DNA of 64,000 nucleotides from Oscillospiraceae bacterium (GCA_015067895.1 SVLP01000010.1:1-64000), one strand, 5' to 3'. Numbered from the stretch's first letter, positions 7,284-16,105 are shown. Notes: generated from the sequence alone by a model not told the origin. Translations and numbers: made by a program.

Positions 7284-7946
7284 ATGCAATATGTGATTTC
7301 ATTTTTAGAGGGCATCGTGACCTTCATTTCGCCCTGCCTGATGCCCATGCTGCCGATCTACATCAGCTATTTTGCCGGCGGCGGGGAGCGGAGCACGGGC
7401 AAGACCCTGACGTGTGCCGGTGGCTTCGTGCTGGGCTTTACGGCGGTGTTCGTGGCTCTGGGCGCGCTGGCCGGGACTGTCGGCAGCTTTCTGATCCGAT
7501 ATCAGACCATCGTCAACCTCGTGCTGGGCGGCATCGTGGTTCTGTTCGGTCTGAACTTTCTGGGTGTGCTGAATCTGAACCTCTTCAAAGGCATGCGCGG
7601 TGAGGTGAAGACGGCGGATATGAATTTCTGGTCTGCCTTTGTCTTCGGCGTGGTATTCAGCGTGGGCTGGACGCCCTGTGTGGGTGTGTTCCTGGGGTCT
7701 GCGCTGATGCTGGCTTCCCAGCAGGGAAGCGCGATGGTCGGTACCCTGATGCTGCTGAGCTATTCCCTGGGATTGGGTGTGCCGTTTCTCGTCAGTGCGG
7801 TGCTGATCGATCAGCTCAAGTCGGCGTTTACCTTTATCAAGCGGAACTATGGCGTTATCAATAAGGTCTGCGGCGGGCTGCTGATCGTCGTGGGCGTGCT
7901 GATGATGACGGGGCTGCTGACCAGATTTTTGAACGCCATGAATTAA
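7284..7946 (+). CDS. ccdA: CcdA-type thiol-disulfide membrane transporter
   Basis: A 220-residue membrane protein of the DsbD/CcdA family, which passes electrons from cytoplasmic thioredoxin to extracytoplasmic thiol proteins. About six hydrophobic segments are visible. Each half keeps its redox Pro-Cys motif: ISPCLMPMLPIYISYF near the start and GWTPCVGVFLGS after the middle loop. The second ATG (7284) is preferred: it is 7 bases behind AAAGGAGG, whereas the first ATG (7278) is too close. It is 10 bases upstream of the TlpA-like gene, its likely electron acceptor. Confidence 0.9.
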   Translation: MQYVISFLEGIVTFISPCLMPMLPIYISYFAGGGERSTGKTLTCAGGFVLGFTAVFVALGALAGTVGSFLIRYQTIVNLVLGGIVVLFGLNFLGVLNLNLFKGMRGEVKTADMNFWSAFVFGVVFSVGWTPCVGVFLGSALMLASQQGSAMVGTLMLLSYSLGLGVPFLVSAVLIDQLKSAFTFIKRNYGVINKVCGGLLIVVGVLMMTGLLTRFLNAMN

Positions 7947-7956
7947 GGAGGTTGCT

Positions 7957-8511
7957 ATGAACAATTCGACCTATAAACTGATCGTGACGATTTTGGTTCT
8001 TGTAATTTTGATCGGAGGCGCGGTGCTGCTGTACCGGAATCTGTCGGGAAGCGTGGATATCGCGGAAGCGATCCCCACGGAAACCATTTCGGAAAACCTG
8101 GCTCCGGAGTTTACTGTGACCGATGGCGAAGGCAATGCGGTGAAGCTCTCGGATTTCCGGGGAAAGGGCGTTGTGCTGAATTTCTGGGCCAGCTGGTGCG
8201 GCCCGTGCAAGAGTGAGATGCCCCACTTCCAGGCGGCCTACGAGGAGTACGGCGACGAGCTCCATTTCCTGATGGTCAATATGTCCGACCCCTTCGGTGA
8301 CCCCAGGGCGGACTCCGACGCGTTCCTGACTGAGGGCGGCTATTCCTTCCCGGTGTACTATGATACCGGGGCAGAGTGCGCCTACGGCTACGGCGTCACC
8401 GGCATTCCCATGACCTTCTTCATCGATGCTGAGGGTCATATCGTCAGCGGGAAGTCGGGTATGATCTCCCAGGCGGATCTGGAACGGCGAATCCTGACCA
8501 TCCTGGATTGA
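7957..8511 (+). CDS. TlpA/ResA-like membrane-anchored thioredoxin
   Basis: A 184-residue protein with one N-terminal membrane anchor (about 8-26) and an AhpC/TSA-thioredoxin domain facing outside. The active site is WCGPC at about 80-84, followed by the helix [15 protein letters not shown], and the cis-proline region is [15 protein letters not shown]. It should be kept reduced by CcdA, encoded just upstream in the same operon. Cytochrome c genes are not seen nearby, so the client may be another extracytoplasmic thiol protein. AAGGAGG precedes the ATG. The last codons overlap the -35 box of the next promoter. Confidence 0.9.
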   Translation: MNNSTYKLIVTILVLVILIGGAVLLYRNLSGSVDIAEAIPTETISENLAPEFTVTDGEGNAVKLSDFRGKGVVLNFWASWCGPCKSEMPHFQAAYEEYGDELHFLMVNMSDPFGDPRADSDAFLTEGGYSFPVYYDTGAECAYGYGVTGIPMTFFIDAEGHIVSGKSGMISQADLERRILTILD

Positions 8512-8536
8512 CAAATGTCGTCAAAAGGTCTACAAT
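8508..8536 (+). promoter_or_regulatory. Promoter of the O-acetylhomoserine sulfhydrylase gene
   Basis: TTGACA (8508-8513), 17 bases and TACAAT (8531-8536). The -35 box overlaps the stop codon of the thioredoxin gene. The 31-base leader is too short for a SAM riboswitch or T-box. Confidence 0.8.
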
Positions 8537-8567
8537 AAGCCCATACATTCTTTTTGAGGTGATCCAC

Positions 8568-9851
8568 ATGAACAAACTCGGCATGGAGACCCGCTGCATC
8601 CAGGCGGGCTATGCTCCCGGCAACGGCGAACCCCGCCAGATCCCTATCATCCAGTCCACCACCTTCAAGTATGCCACCTCCGAGGAGATGGGCAAGCTCT
8701 TCGATCTGGAGGCCAGCGGCTACTTTTACTCCCGGCTCCAGAATCCCACCTGCGACATGGTGGCGGCCAAGATCTGCGCCCTGGAGGGCGGCAGCGCGGC
8801 CATGCTGACCGGCTCCGGCCAGGCGGCCAACTTCATGACCATTTTCAACATCGCAGGCGCGGGCGACCATGTGGTCTCCTCCACCGCCATCTACGGCGGC
8901 AGCTTCAACCTGTTCAATGTGACCATGCGGCGCATGGGCATCAACTTCACCTTCGTCGATCCCGACTGCACCGAGGAGGAGCTCCGGGCCGCCTTCAAAC
9001 CCAACACCAAGGCTCTGTTCGGCGAGACCATTGCCAATCCCGCCCTGACGGTGCTGGACATCGAGAAGTTCGCCAAGGTCGCCCATGAGCACGGTGTGCC
9101 CCTGATCGTGGACAACACCTTCGCCACCCCCGTCAACTGCCGTCCCTTCGAGTGGGGCGCGGACATCGTTACCCACTCCACCACCAAGTACATGGACGGC
9201 CACGCCAGCGCCGTCGGCGGTGTCATCGTCGACTCCGGCAAGTTCGACTGGACCAAGTACCCTGACAAGTTCCCCGGCCTGTGCACCCCCGATGACAGCT
9301 ACCACGGTGTCACCTACACCGAGCGGTTCGGGCTGGGGGGAGCCTTCATCACCAAGTGCACCGCCCAGCTGATGCGGGACTTAGGCTGTATCCAGAGCCC
9401 CCAGTCCGCCTTCATCCTGAACCTGGGTCTGGAGAGCCTGCCCTTCCGGATGAAGCAGCACTGCGCCAACGCCCAGGCCATCGCCGAGTACCTCCAGAGC
9501 AACGAGAAGGTTGCCTGGGTCAAGTACTGCGGCCTGAAGGGCGACAAGTATTACGACCTGGCCCAGAAGTACATGCCGGGTGGCTCCTGCGGCGTCATCT
9601 CCTTCGGTCTGAAGGGCGGCAGAAAGGCCGCTGAGGTCTTCATGAAGCATCTGCAGCTGGGCTCCATCGAGACCCACGTTGCCGACTCCCGCACCTGCTG
9701 TCTGCACCCGGCTTCTGCCACCCACCGGCAGATGACCGACGAGCAGCTGGATGCCGCCGGTGTCGGTGCCGACCTAATCCGGCTCAGCTGCGGTCTGGAG
9801 AACGTCAATGATCTGATCGCGGATATCGCCCAGGCCATCGACAAGACTTGA
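8568..9851 (+). CDS. metY: O-acetylhomoserine sulfhydrylase-type PLP enzyme
   Basis: A 427-residue member of the Cys/Met metabolism PLP family. The long form, about 430 residues, with PIIQSTTFKY at the N-terminus and an inserted FPGLCTPDDSYHG segment, fits the MetY subgroup better than cystathionine synthase (about 390). The PLP lysine is Lys207 in HSTTKYMDGH; SRLQNPTCD and GSGQAANF are the other cofactor motifs. The expected reaction is O-acetyl-L-homoserine plus sulfide to homocysteine. An acetyl-type MetA is encoded 1.2 kb downstream, which supports this substrate. Methionine gamma-lyase remains a possible alternative. GAGGTGATCC precedes the ATG; transcribed alone. Confidence 0.82.
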   Translation: MNKLGMETRCIQAGYAPGNGEPRQIPIIQSTTFKYATSEEMGKLFDLEASGYFYSRLQNPTCDMVAAKICALEGGSAAMLTGSGQAANFMTIFNIAGAGDHVVSSTAIYGGSFNLFNVTMRRMGINFTFVDPDCTEEELRAAFKPNTKALFGETIANPALTVLDIEKFAKVAHEHGVPLIVDNTFATPVNCRPFEWGADIVTHSTTKYMDGHASAVGGVIVDSGKFDWTKYPDKFPGLCTPDDSYHGVTYTERFGLGGAFITKCTAQLMRDLGCIQSPQSAFILNLGLESLPFRMKQHCANAQAIAEYLQSNEKVAWVKYCGLKGDKYYDLAQKYMPGGSCGVISFGLKGGRKAAEVFMKHLQLGSIETHVADSRTCCLHPASATHRQMTDEQLDAAGVGADLIRLSCGLENVNDLIADIAQAIDKT

Positions 9852-9864
9852 TCCATTGTAAAAG

Positions 9865-9898
9865 AAATCGCCATGCCCGGCTGGGCATGGCGATTTTT
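9865..9898. terminator. Bidirectional terminator
   Basis: A 14-bp perfect stem (9865-9878 with 9883-9896) and a 4-base loop GGCT, with A and T runs on the two sides. It separates the convergent metY and DUF1508 genes. Confidence 0.9.
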
Positions 9899-9912
9899 GC
9901 ACGTTTATGGAA

Positions 9913-10281
9913 TTAGTCCTCGACGATCTCGGCCTCGGGGGCGTTCTTCTTGACGGACTCGATGCCGTTGAGGCAGGAAGCCTTGGCCTTGTAGCCCTCG
10001 GAGGTGGCGATGATCTGGCCGTTGGTGGCCTTCAGGCGGAAGCGGAATTCGCCGGCCTTGTCCGTGTACATCTCAAACTTGGGATGCTTGACCTGCTCGA
10101 AGTTTTCGACGGTCTGATCTTCAACACCGGCGGCGGGAGCATTCTTCTGCACGGAGGCGACGCCGTTCAGGCAGGCGTCCTTGGAGTTGTAGACCTCGGA
10201 GGTGGCGATGACCTGGCCGTTGGTGTGCTTCAGGTCGAACTTGATGCCGGAGGCGACGGTGCGGATGACGAATTTGCTCAT
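9913..10281 (-). CDS. DUF1508 (YegP-like) protein with two tandem repeats
   Basis: A 122-residue protein built of two copies of the DUF1508 unit, each about 55 residues. Repeat 1 has FDLKHTNGQVIATSEVYNSK and repeat 2 has FRLKATNGQIIATSEGYKAK, both followed by a cysteine, LNG and SVxKNAP. This is the usual YegP organisation. The family is a small beta-alpha fold with no proven biochemical role. AAAGGA precedes the start at 10279-10281. It is monocistronic with a near-consensus promoter, which suggests good expression. Confidence 0.88.
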   Translation of the reverse strand: MSKFVIRTVASGIKFDLKHTNGQVIATSEVYNSKDACLNGVASVQKNAPAAGVEDQTVENFEQVKHPKFEMYTDKAGEFRFRLKATNGQIIATSEGYKAKASCLNGIESVKKNAPEAEIVED

Positions 10282-10327
10282 AATAATACGTTCCTTTCTC
10301 CACAATGTGGATAAAATGTCTAAAAAG

Positions 10328-10356
10328 ATGATATCATGGAAGGAATTCTTTGTCAA
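10328..10356 (-). promoter_or_regulatory. Promoter of the DUF1508 gene
   Basis: On the minus strand TTGACA (10351-10356), 17 bases and TATCAT (10328-10333). Confidence 0.78.
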
Positions 10357-10402
10357 TATTATGAAGGGCATGAATTGCGCACAATTCGGTACAGCGTGTA
10401 TC

Positions 10403-10431
10403 TTGCAATAAACGGGGGTATGTGGTAGAAT
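10403..10431 (+). promoter_or_regulatory. Promoter of the PH-domain/metA operon
   Basis: TTGCAA (10403-10408), 17 bases and TAGAAT (10426-10431), diverging from the DUF1508 promoter. Confidence 0.72.
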
Positions 10432-10458
10432 ATTGCAAAACTGTGCGGAGGTGATCGT

Positions 10459-11034
10459 GTGTACGGTGAAACGGATTATGAAGCCATGGGGCCCGTGCCG
10501 ACATTGGCGGCGGGGGAGCACATCCTCTGGCGGGGCAAGCCCAAAAAGAGCGCCTATGTGGCGGACAAGGCGCTGTCCATGCTGCCCATTGCGGTGATCT
10601 GGATGGTCTTTGATTTCCAGTTTCTGTGGGCCGCGGGCGGTGATGCTGCGCTGATCCTGTTTTTGCTGGTGCATATGATGCCCGTGTGGCTGTGGATCGG
10701 CAATGCGGTGACCTCCGTTGTCCAGTGGCGCAATGAGGACTACTTCCTCACCAACAAGCGCATCATCATCCGCAAGGGTGTGTTCAAGCCCGCCCGGCAG
10801 TCCGTGTTCCTGCGGGATGTACACAGCCTGCAGGTGCACTATGGTCTGCTGGATCGCATCTTCGGCTCCGGTGACATCTACATCAACTACGCCGTCCACG
10901 GCCACGGGAAGCATCGCCGCACCAGCGGCTGGTTCCTGATGAATCTGGCGGAGCCCGAGCCGCTCCGCGAGCGCATCGAGCTGCTGGCCATGGAGGCCGC
11001 GCCCGACGGAAATAAGGAAGAAATCTACTATTAA
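10459..11034 (+). CDS. Membrane protein with bacterial PH domain (YdbS/YdbT-like)
   Basis: A 191-residue protein starting at a GTG behind GCGGAGGTGATC. The N-terminus GEHILWRGKPKKSAY is typical of bPH2 proteins. Two hydrophobic segments follow (about 40-57 and 63-82), then a PH-like domain with YFLTNKRIIIRKGVFKPARQ and FLRDVHSLQVHYGLLDRIFG. These proteins sit in the inner membrane with the PH domain in the cytoplasm. The role is unknown. It is the first gene of a three-gene unit with metA and a secreted peptidoglycan-binding protein (spacing 12 and 1 bases). Confidence 0.8.
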   Translation: MYGETDYEAMGPVPTLAAGEHILWRGKPKKSAYVADKALSMLPIAVIWMVFDFQFLWAAGGDAALILFLLVHMMPVWLWIGNAVTSVVQWRNEDYFLTNKRIIIRKGVFKPARQSVFLRDVHSLQVHYGLLDRIFGSGDIYINYAVHGHGKHRRTSGWFLMNLAEPEPLRERIELLAMEAAPDGNKEEIYY

Positions 11035-11046
11035 GGAGGCCACGTT

Positions 11047-11982
11047 ATGCCCATTCAGATCCCCAATGACCTCCCCGCAGCGGAGACCCTGAAAAAAGAA
11101 AACATCTTCGTCATGACCCAGACCCGGGCAGAGACCCAGCACATCCGACCCTTAGAGATCGTGCTGCTGAATCTGATGCCCACCAAGATTGTCACCGAGA
11201 CCCAGCTGAGCCGTCTTCTGGGCAATACGCCATTGCAGGTGCATCTGGAGCTGATGAAGATGTCCACCCACAAGTCCAAGAATGTGTCGGCGGAGCATTT
11301 GCTGACCTTCTACAAGACCTTCGACGAGCTCAAAGACCGGAAATTCGACGGCATGATTATCACCGGCGCACCGGTGGAGCTGATGGACTTCGAGAAGGTG
11401 GATTACTGGCCGGAGCTTTGCCAGATCATGGAGTGGAGCAAGACCAATGTCCATTCCACCTTCCACATCTGCTGGGGCGCCCAGGCGGGCCTTTACTACC
11501 ACTACGGCATCCCCAAGCACACCCTGGACAAGAAGCTCTTCGGTGTGTATCCCCACCGGGCGGATTACAAGCGCTCCATCCTGCTCCGGGGCTTCGACGA
11601 TGAATTCTGGGTGCCCCACTCCCGCCACACCACCGTGCTGCGGGAGGACATCGCCGCCAAGCCTGGGCTGAAGATCGTGGCATCCTCCGAGCAGGCGGGC
11701 GTGTACTGCGTCATGAACAAGGAGGGACGGCAGATCTTCGTCACCGGCCACAGTGAGTATGACGCCGACACCCTGAACCGGGAGTATGTCCGGGACAAGA
11801 AGCTGGGTCTGCCCATCGAGCCGCCCGCCAACTATTTCCCCGATGACGACGATACCCAGGAGCCCATCGTCCGGTGGCGGGGCCACGCCCATCTGCTGTT
11901 TTCCAACTGGCTCAACTATTTCGTCTACCAGACCACGCCCTATGATATCATGACCATCGGTCAGAACGAAGAGGAGGCTTGA
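11047..11982 (+). CDS. metA: Homoserine O-acetyltransferase (MetA family)
   Basis: A 311-residue MetA-family acyltransferase, first step of methionine synthesis. The nucleophile Cys142 ([10 protein letters not shown]) and the His235/Glu237 pair (GHSEYD) are in the same positions as in E. coli MetA. Residue 111 is Glu (GAPVE); in this family Glu111 goes with acetyl-CoA and Gly111 with succinyl-CoA, so the product should be O-acetylhomoserine. That matches the MetY-type enzyme encoded upstream. AAGGAGGCCACGTT precedes the ATG. Its stop is one base from the next start, so the three genes are very likely one transcript. The donor choice is inferred from residue 111. Confidence 0.92.
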   Translation: MPIQIPNDLPAAETLKKENIFVMTQTRAETQHIRPLEIVLLNLMPTKIVTETQLSRLLGNTPLQVHLELMKMSTHKSKNVSAEHLLTFYKTFDELKDRKFDGMIITGAPVELMDFEKVDYWPELCQIMEWSKTNVHSTFHICWGAQAGLYYHYGIPKHTLDKKLFGVYPHRADYKRSILLRGFDDEFWVPHSRHTTVLREDIAAKPGLKIVASSEQAGVYCVMNKEGRQIFVTGHSEYDADTLNREYVRDKKLGLPIEPPANYFPDDDDTQEPIVRWRGHAHLLFSNWLNYFVYQTTPYDIMTIGQNEEEA

Positions 11983-11983
11983 T

Positions 11984-13423
11984 ATGTCCAAAAGCTTCAA
12001 GCGGATCGTGACACTGTTGCTGGCGTTGGTCACTGTGTTGGCGCTGATGCCTGCAACGCAGGCGGAGGCCGCCGCCCTAAAGCAGGGAAGCAGCGGCAGT
12101 CAGGTCAAGCAGCTGCAGCAGAACCTGATCGGTCTGGGCTATCTCAGCGGCTCCGCCGATGGAAGCTTCGGCGCGAAGACGAAGGAGGCCGTGAAGAAGT
12201 TCCAGTCCGCCTATGGCCTGGCTGCCGACGGCAGTGCGGGGCAGGCCACCCAGACTGCTGTGCGCAATGCCGTCGTCCGGCTCCAGGTGGAGCTGAAGAA
12301 CGCAGGCTATGCCCCCGGCGCCGCCGACGGTCACTTCGGCAGCAAGACCAAATCGGCCCTCCAGGCCTTCCAGAAGGATAAGGGTCTGGACAAGACCGGT
12401 TTGGCGGACAAGGCCACCTGGTCGGCCATCAACAGCCGCTCCGGCGGTCTCAAGGCGGGCAGCTCGGTCAAAAAGGGCAGCTCCGGGGCCCAGGTCAAGC
12501 AGCTGCAGCAGGCGCTGATCGGTCTGGGCTACCTGAGCGGCAGTGCCGACGGGCTGTATGGTACGAAAACGGCGGAGGCCGTGAAGAAATACCAGCGCGC
12601 CTACGGCCTGGGCGTGGATGGCAGCGCGGGGGCCAATACCATGACCTCCCTGAAAAATACCGTGGTGACCCTCCAGAGCGACCTGGCCCGGAAGGGGTAC
12701 TACACAAGCGCCATCGACGGCTCCTTCGGCGGTGGCACCAAGAACGCCGTGAAGGCCTACCAGAAGGCCGTGGGCGTGGCCGTCACCGGCGTGGCGGGGC
12801 CGAAGACCATGGAGAAGCTCTATGGCTACAGCCTGGGCGGAAGCGAAGGCGAGTCCGGAGAGCAGGACAAGGATACCTACAAGATCTGGATCGATTCGCT
12901 GTATCAGGACACGGATCACAGCAAGATCTGGTACTATAACGGCGGCAAAAAGTCCACCACCGTGAGCAAGTCCGGCTGTGCCGGTGTTTCCACGGCCATG
13001 GCGCTGAATGCGATGCTGGATACCAATGATTACACGGGACAGAACGTGATGCAGTGGTTCGCGGATCACGGGTACTACCTGGGCAGCGGCACCTATCACA
13101 ACGGTGTCCTGAAATACCCCAGAACCCTGGGCCTGGACACCACCTTCTGCAGCAAGTCCGCCACATTGATCGAGCACCTGAAGAAGGGGCGCCTGGCGGT
13201 GGTGCTTATCAAGGATCGGACGGGCAAGGCGACATTCACCTATTCCGGCGGCGGCGGACACTATATCCTGATCTCCGGTTATCGGGAGAAGGACGGCGTG
13301 GATCAGGTGTTTGTCAACAATCCCCTGAGCTACAAGGCCAGCCAATGGTATGACATGAAGGATCTGACCAGCAACTGGATCCACCGCAGTGACTTTGAGC
13401 CCTGTGTCATTATTTATAAGTGA
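11984..13423 (+). CDS. Secreted protein: four peptidoglycan-binding repeats and a C39-like peptidase domain
   Basis: A 479-residue exported protein. Signal peptide at 1-28 (KRIVTLLLALVTVLALMPATQAEA). Four PG_binding_1 repeats follow at about 33-90, 92-150, 166-225 and 226-282, marked by GSSGSQVKQLQQNLIGLGYL, DGSFGAKT and similar phrases. Repeats 1 and 3 are nearly identical, as are 2 and 4, so a pair was probably duplicated. From about 295 a papain-like C39_2 domain is present, with the Cys in SGCAGVSTAM, the His in GGHYILISGY and the Asn in VFVNNPLS. It should bind the wall and cleave peptides there. GAGGAGG overlaps the end of metA. The link to metA is positional only. Confidence 0.85.
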   Translation: MSKSFKRIVTLLLALVTVLALMPATQAEAAALKQGSSGSQVKQLQQNLIGLGYLSGSADGSFGAKTKEAVKKFQSAYGLAADGSAGQATQTAVRNAVVRLQVELKNAGYAPGAADGHFGSKTKSALQAFQKDKGLDKTGLADKATWSAINSRSGGLKAGSSVKKGSSGAQVKQLQQALIGLGYLSGSADGLYGTKTAEAVKKYQRAYGLGVDGSAGANTMTSLKNTVVTLQSDLARKGYYTSAIDGSFGGGTKNAVKAYQKAVGVAVTGVAGPKTMEKLYGYSLGGSEGESGEQDKDTYKIWIDSLYQDTDHSKIWYYNGGKKSTTVSKSGCAGVSTAMALNAMLDTNDYTGQNVMQWFADHGYYLGSGTYHNGVLKYPRTLGLDTTFCSKSATLIEHLKKGRLAVVLIKDRTGKATFTYSGGGGHYILISGYREKDGVDQVFVNNPLSYKASQWYDMKDLTSNWIHRSDFEPCVIIYK

Positions 13424-13425
13424 TT

Positions 13426-13458
13426 AAAAGTCCCTCCGAGGGTTTCGGAGGGACTTTT
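13426..13458. terminator. Bidirectional terminator
   Basis: Arms 13426-13439 and 13445-13458 pair perfectly over 14 bp, with A and T runs on either side, between convergent genes. Confidence 0.88.
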
Positions 13459-13803
13459 TCAGGTCTTGCGGATCATGCGGACGATGCGCAGGATGCTGAG
13501 GATGGCGAAGGAAACGGCCAGGGCGATGCCGTAGAAGAACCAGGCGAATCCGCCGCCGCCCAGCCCGAAGGCACCGCTGTCCGGATTGACCAGACCGATG
13601 GTCGGTGCGAGGAGGTAAAGACCCATGCCGAGAAGGTGGGCGGTGAGGAAGCTTCGTTTGGATTTGATCGCCAGACCCACATGAAGGATCAAAACCACGA
13701 TGGCGCAGCCCAGGAAGAAGCCCGGGTAATCGCTGATGGTCAGCCGGGCCAGCAGAAGAAGCAGGATGTGCATGGCAAGGGTGGGGAAGTGGATGCGTTT
13801 CAT
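13459..13803 (-). CDS. Small unknown membrane protein
   Basis: A 114-residue protein of about four hydrophobic segments: MHILLLLLARLTI, YPGFFLGCAIVVLILHVGLA, AHLLGMGLYLLAPTIG and FAWFFYGIALAVSFAILSIL, with basic residues between them (KSKRS, RIVRMIRKT). No family recognised. AAAGGAGGG lies before the ATG at 13801-13803; longer in-frame starts lie in the promoter. Confidence 0.68.
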   Translation of the reverse strand: MKRIHFPTLAMHILLLLLARLTISDYPGFFLGCAIVVLILHVGLAIKSKRSFLTAHLLGMGLYLLAPTIGLVNPDSGAFGLGGGGFAWFFYGIALAVSFAILSILRIVRMIRKT

Positions 13804-13826
13804 GGAAAACCCTCCTTTATGACAAT

Positions 13827-13855
13827 ATTGTACAATATGGGTTGGCATAAAACAA
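13827..13855 (-). promoter_or_regulatory. Promoter of the small membrane protein gene
   Basis: On the minus strand TTGTTT (13850-13855), 17 bases and TACAAT (13827-13832). Confidence 0.68.
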
Positions 13856-13886
13856 GCTGGTATGGGCAAAATTAATAATTCTTCAG

Positions 13887-13915
13887 TTGTATTCACGGCC
13901 ATACCCTGTTATAAT
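13887..13915 (+). promoter_or_regulatory. Promoter of the nucleoside kinase operon
   Basis: TTGTAT (13887-13892), 17 bases and consensus TATAAT (13910-13915). Confidence 0.75.
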
Positions 13916-13942
13916 GGGAAAAAAGGAAAAGGAGGCATCGTT

Positions 13943-15640
13943 ATGAAGCTGACCATTGACGGCCATGAGATCATGGCGAAGACCGGGCAGACCCTGCTGG
14001 AGCTGGTGCGGGAATTGGGATTGGACTGCGAAAAGCTCTCTGCCCGCCCGCTGGCGGCGAAGATCGCCGGTGAGACCTTTACGCTGAACTATGTCCCTGT
14101 ACGGCTGAAGGAGGAGCTGGATCCCTCCGCGCCCCAGCGGCGGGCCATGGCGGCGTCCGGAGGACAGGTGAAGCTGCTGCGCTACGGCGACAACACCGGC
14201 CGGGAGGCCTACACACGAACTGTCCAGTTCGTGCTGTTCCTGGCTCTGCGGCAGCTGTATCCCGGCGTGACCGCCAAGATGAACTGCACCGTGGGGCAGG
14301 GACTCTATATCCAGGTGCTCAGCGAGGAATTTGACGCGGCGAAGCTGAAAGAGCGGGTCGCCGCCCTGATCGCGGAGGATATCCCCCTGACGCGCAGGCG
14401 CATCACCACCGAGCAGGCCATCGACTACTTCCGCTCCGATGGACAGGAGGACAAGGCGAGGCTCCTGAGCTGGCGCAAGGCACCCTATTTCGATGTGTAC
14501 ACCCATGAGGGATTTGCCGACTACTACTACGGCGAGATGATGCCCTCCACGGGGTATATCACCGTCTGGGACATCATTCCCGTGACGGGCGGGTTCATGT
14601 TCATCTTCCCGGATCCCCTGAACCCCGATGAGCTGGCAAGCTTTACCCAGATGCCCAATTTCTTCCGGGTGTTCAATGAAGGGGAGAAGTGGTGCCAGCT
14701 GCTGGACTGTGAGACGGTGGCGGATCTGAATGAGCTGGTGGCCTCCGGCAAGATCCGGGAGCTGATCCGGGTCAATGAGGCCCTGCACGAGAAGAGCTAT
14801 TCCCAGATGGCGGACATGATTATCGAGCGGGGGGCGAAGGCCGTCATGCTGGCGGGCCCCAGCTCCAGCGGCAAGACCACCTCTGCAAACCGGCTGGCGG
14901 TGCAGCTGCGGGTGCACGGCATGCGGCCGGTGCTCATGAGTCTGGACGACTACTATATCGACCGGGACAAGATCGCCCCCGGCCCCGACGGGAAGCTGGA
15001 CTTGGAGCACATCAACACCATCGACACCGACCTGTTCCGCTACGACCTGAAGCGGCTTCTGGAGGGGCAGGAGGTGGAACTTCCGTCCTTCAGCTTCAAG
15101 CTGGGCCGGCGGGTGTGGAAGGGCCACAAGCTCCGGCTGGAAAGCAACTCCGTCATCATCGTGGAGGGACTCCACGCCCTGAATCCCGTGCTGATGCCCG
15201 AGGGCATCGAGCCCAATCTGGTGTTCCGGATGTATGTGAGCGCCCTGATCCCCCTGAATCTGGACAACCACAATCGGATCCCCACCTCCTATCTGCGGCT
15301 GCTGCGGCGGACGGTGCGGGATTACGAGACCCGGGGCTCCAGCGTGGAGCACACCATGGGCATGTGGGAGAGCGTCCAGCGAGGTGAGAAGCGGTGGATC
15401 TTCCCCTTCCAGGAGAATGCCGACGTGATCTTCAACAGCTCCACCCTCTACGAGCTGGCGGTGCTGAAAAAGCACATCTATCCGCTTTTGGATGCGGTTC
15501 CCCCGGAGGAAAGCTGTTACGACGAGGTTCGCGCCATCGTCAAGATTTTGAATTTTGTACAGGAGGCAGATGTTGACGACGAGATCCCGCCCACGAGCCT
15601 TGTGCGGGAGTTCATCGGCGGCAACGCATTTTACAGATGA
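13943..15640 (+). CDS. Nucleoside (uridine-like) kinase with ThrRS-like N-terminal domains
   Basis: A 565-residue protein. Residues 1-60 are a TGS-like domain (LTIDGHEIMAKTGQTLLELV) and about 70-200 resemble the SAD/second additional domain of threonyl-tRNA synthetase. A P-loop kinase domain of the PRK/uridine kinase family follows: AGPSSSGKTTSANRL at about 305, SLDDYYIDRD, and the lid with IPTSYLRLLRRTVRDYETRG. This three-part layout is common in clostridia and is usually annotated nucleoside kinase. The likely reaction is NTP-dependent phosphorylation of uridine or cytidine; the substrate is not proved. GGAGG precedes the ATG at 13943. Its stop overlaps the start of the HD gene (ATGA). Confidence 0.85.
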   Translation: MKLTIDGHEIMAKTGQTLLELVRELGLDCEKLSARPLAAKIAGETFTLNYVPVRLKEELDPSAPQRRAMAASGGQVKLLRYGDNTGREAYTRTVQFVLFLALRQLYPGVTAKMNCTVGQGLYIQVLSEEFDAAKLKERVAALIAEDIPLTRRRITTEQAIDYFRSDGQEDKARLLSWRKAPYFDVYTHEGFADYYYGEMMPSTGYITVWDIIPVTGGFMFIFPDPLNPDELASFTQMPNFFRVFNEGEKWCQLLDCETVADLNELVASGKIRELIRVNEALHEKSYSQMADMIIERGAKAVMLAGPSSSGKTTSANRLAVQLRVHGMRPVLMSLDDYYIDRDKIAPGPDGKLDLEHINTIDTDLFRYDLKRLLEGQEVELPSFSFKLGRRVWKGHKLRLESNSVIIVEGLHALNPVLMPEGIEPNLVFRMYVSALIPLNLDNHNRIPTSYLRLLRRTVRDYETRGSSVEHTMGMWESVQRGEKRWIFPFQENADVIFNSSTLYELAVLKKHIYPLLDAVPPEESCYDEVRAIVKILNFVQEADVDDEIPPTSLVREFIGGNAFYR

Positions 15641-16062
15641 TCTATACCGATTTGACCATCCGGGCCATGAATCTGGCCTATGACGCCCATCACGGGCAAT
15701 TCGACAAGGGCGGTGTGCCCTATATCTTCCATCCCATCCATCTGGCGGAGGAGATGGACGACGAAATTTCCACCTGTGTGGCTCTGCTCCATGATACGGT
15801 GGAGGATACCGCTGTGACGCTGGAGGAGCTGGCGAAGGAGTTTCCCCGGGAAATCGTGGAGGCCGTTGACCTGCTGACCCACCGGGAGGGTGTGGAATAT
15901 TTTGACTATGTTCGCGCGATCAAGAAGGATCCCGTGGCGGTGAAGGTGAAGCTGGCAGACCTGCGGCACAATGGGGATCCCAAGCGGATCTGCAACCAGG
16001 GAAACGCCGAGAGACGCAGAGAGAAATACGCCAAGGCGTGGAAGATATTGACGGAAGAATAA
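15637..16062 (+). CDS. HD-domain hydrolase related to the (p)ppGpp hydrolase domain of RelA/SpoT
   Basis: A 141-residue HD-fold protein with no synthetase or regulatory domain. The metal-binding set is visible: His32 (YIFHPIHLAEEM), His52-Asp53 (LLHDTVED) and Asp108 (KLADLRHN). The motif pattern matches the small alarmone hydrolase and MESH1-like group, which may hydrolyse (p)ppGpp or NADPH; which of these is not decidable here. It overlaps the nucleoside kinase gene by four bases and so is translationally coupled to it, giving a nucleotide-metabolism pair. Confidence 0.82.
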   Translation: MIYTDLTIRAMNLAYDAHHGQFDKGGVPYIFHPIHLAEEMDDEISTCVALLHDTVEDTAVTLEELAKEFPREIVEAVDLLTHREGVEYFDYVRAIKKDPVAVKVKLADLRHNGDPKRICNQGNAERRREKYAKAWKILTEE

Positions 16063-16066
16063 GAGG

Positions 16067-16105
16067 ACAGCCCGGTTCGTTTGAACCGGGCTGTTCGTGT
16101 TTTTT
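16067..16105. terminator. Terminator between convergent genes
   Basis: ACAGCCCGGTTC (16067-16078) pairs with GAACCGGGCTGT (16083-16094), followed after a few bases by a run of T. Confidence 0.78.

Noticed and set aside
8537..8567. SAM riboswitch or T-box before the sulfhydrylase gene
   Set aside because: The leader between the -10 box and the start codon is only 31 bases, too short for either.
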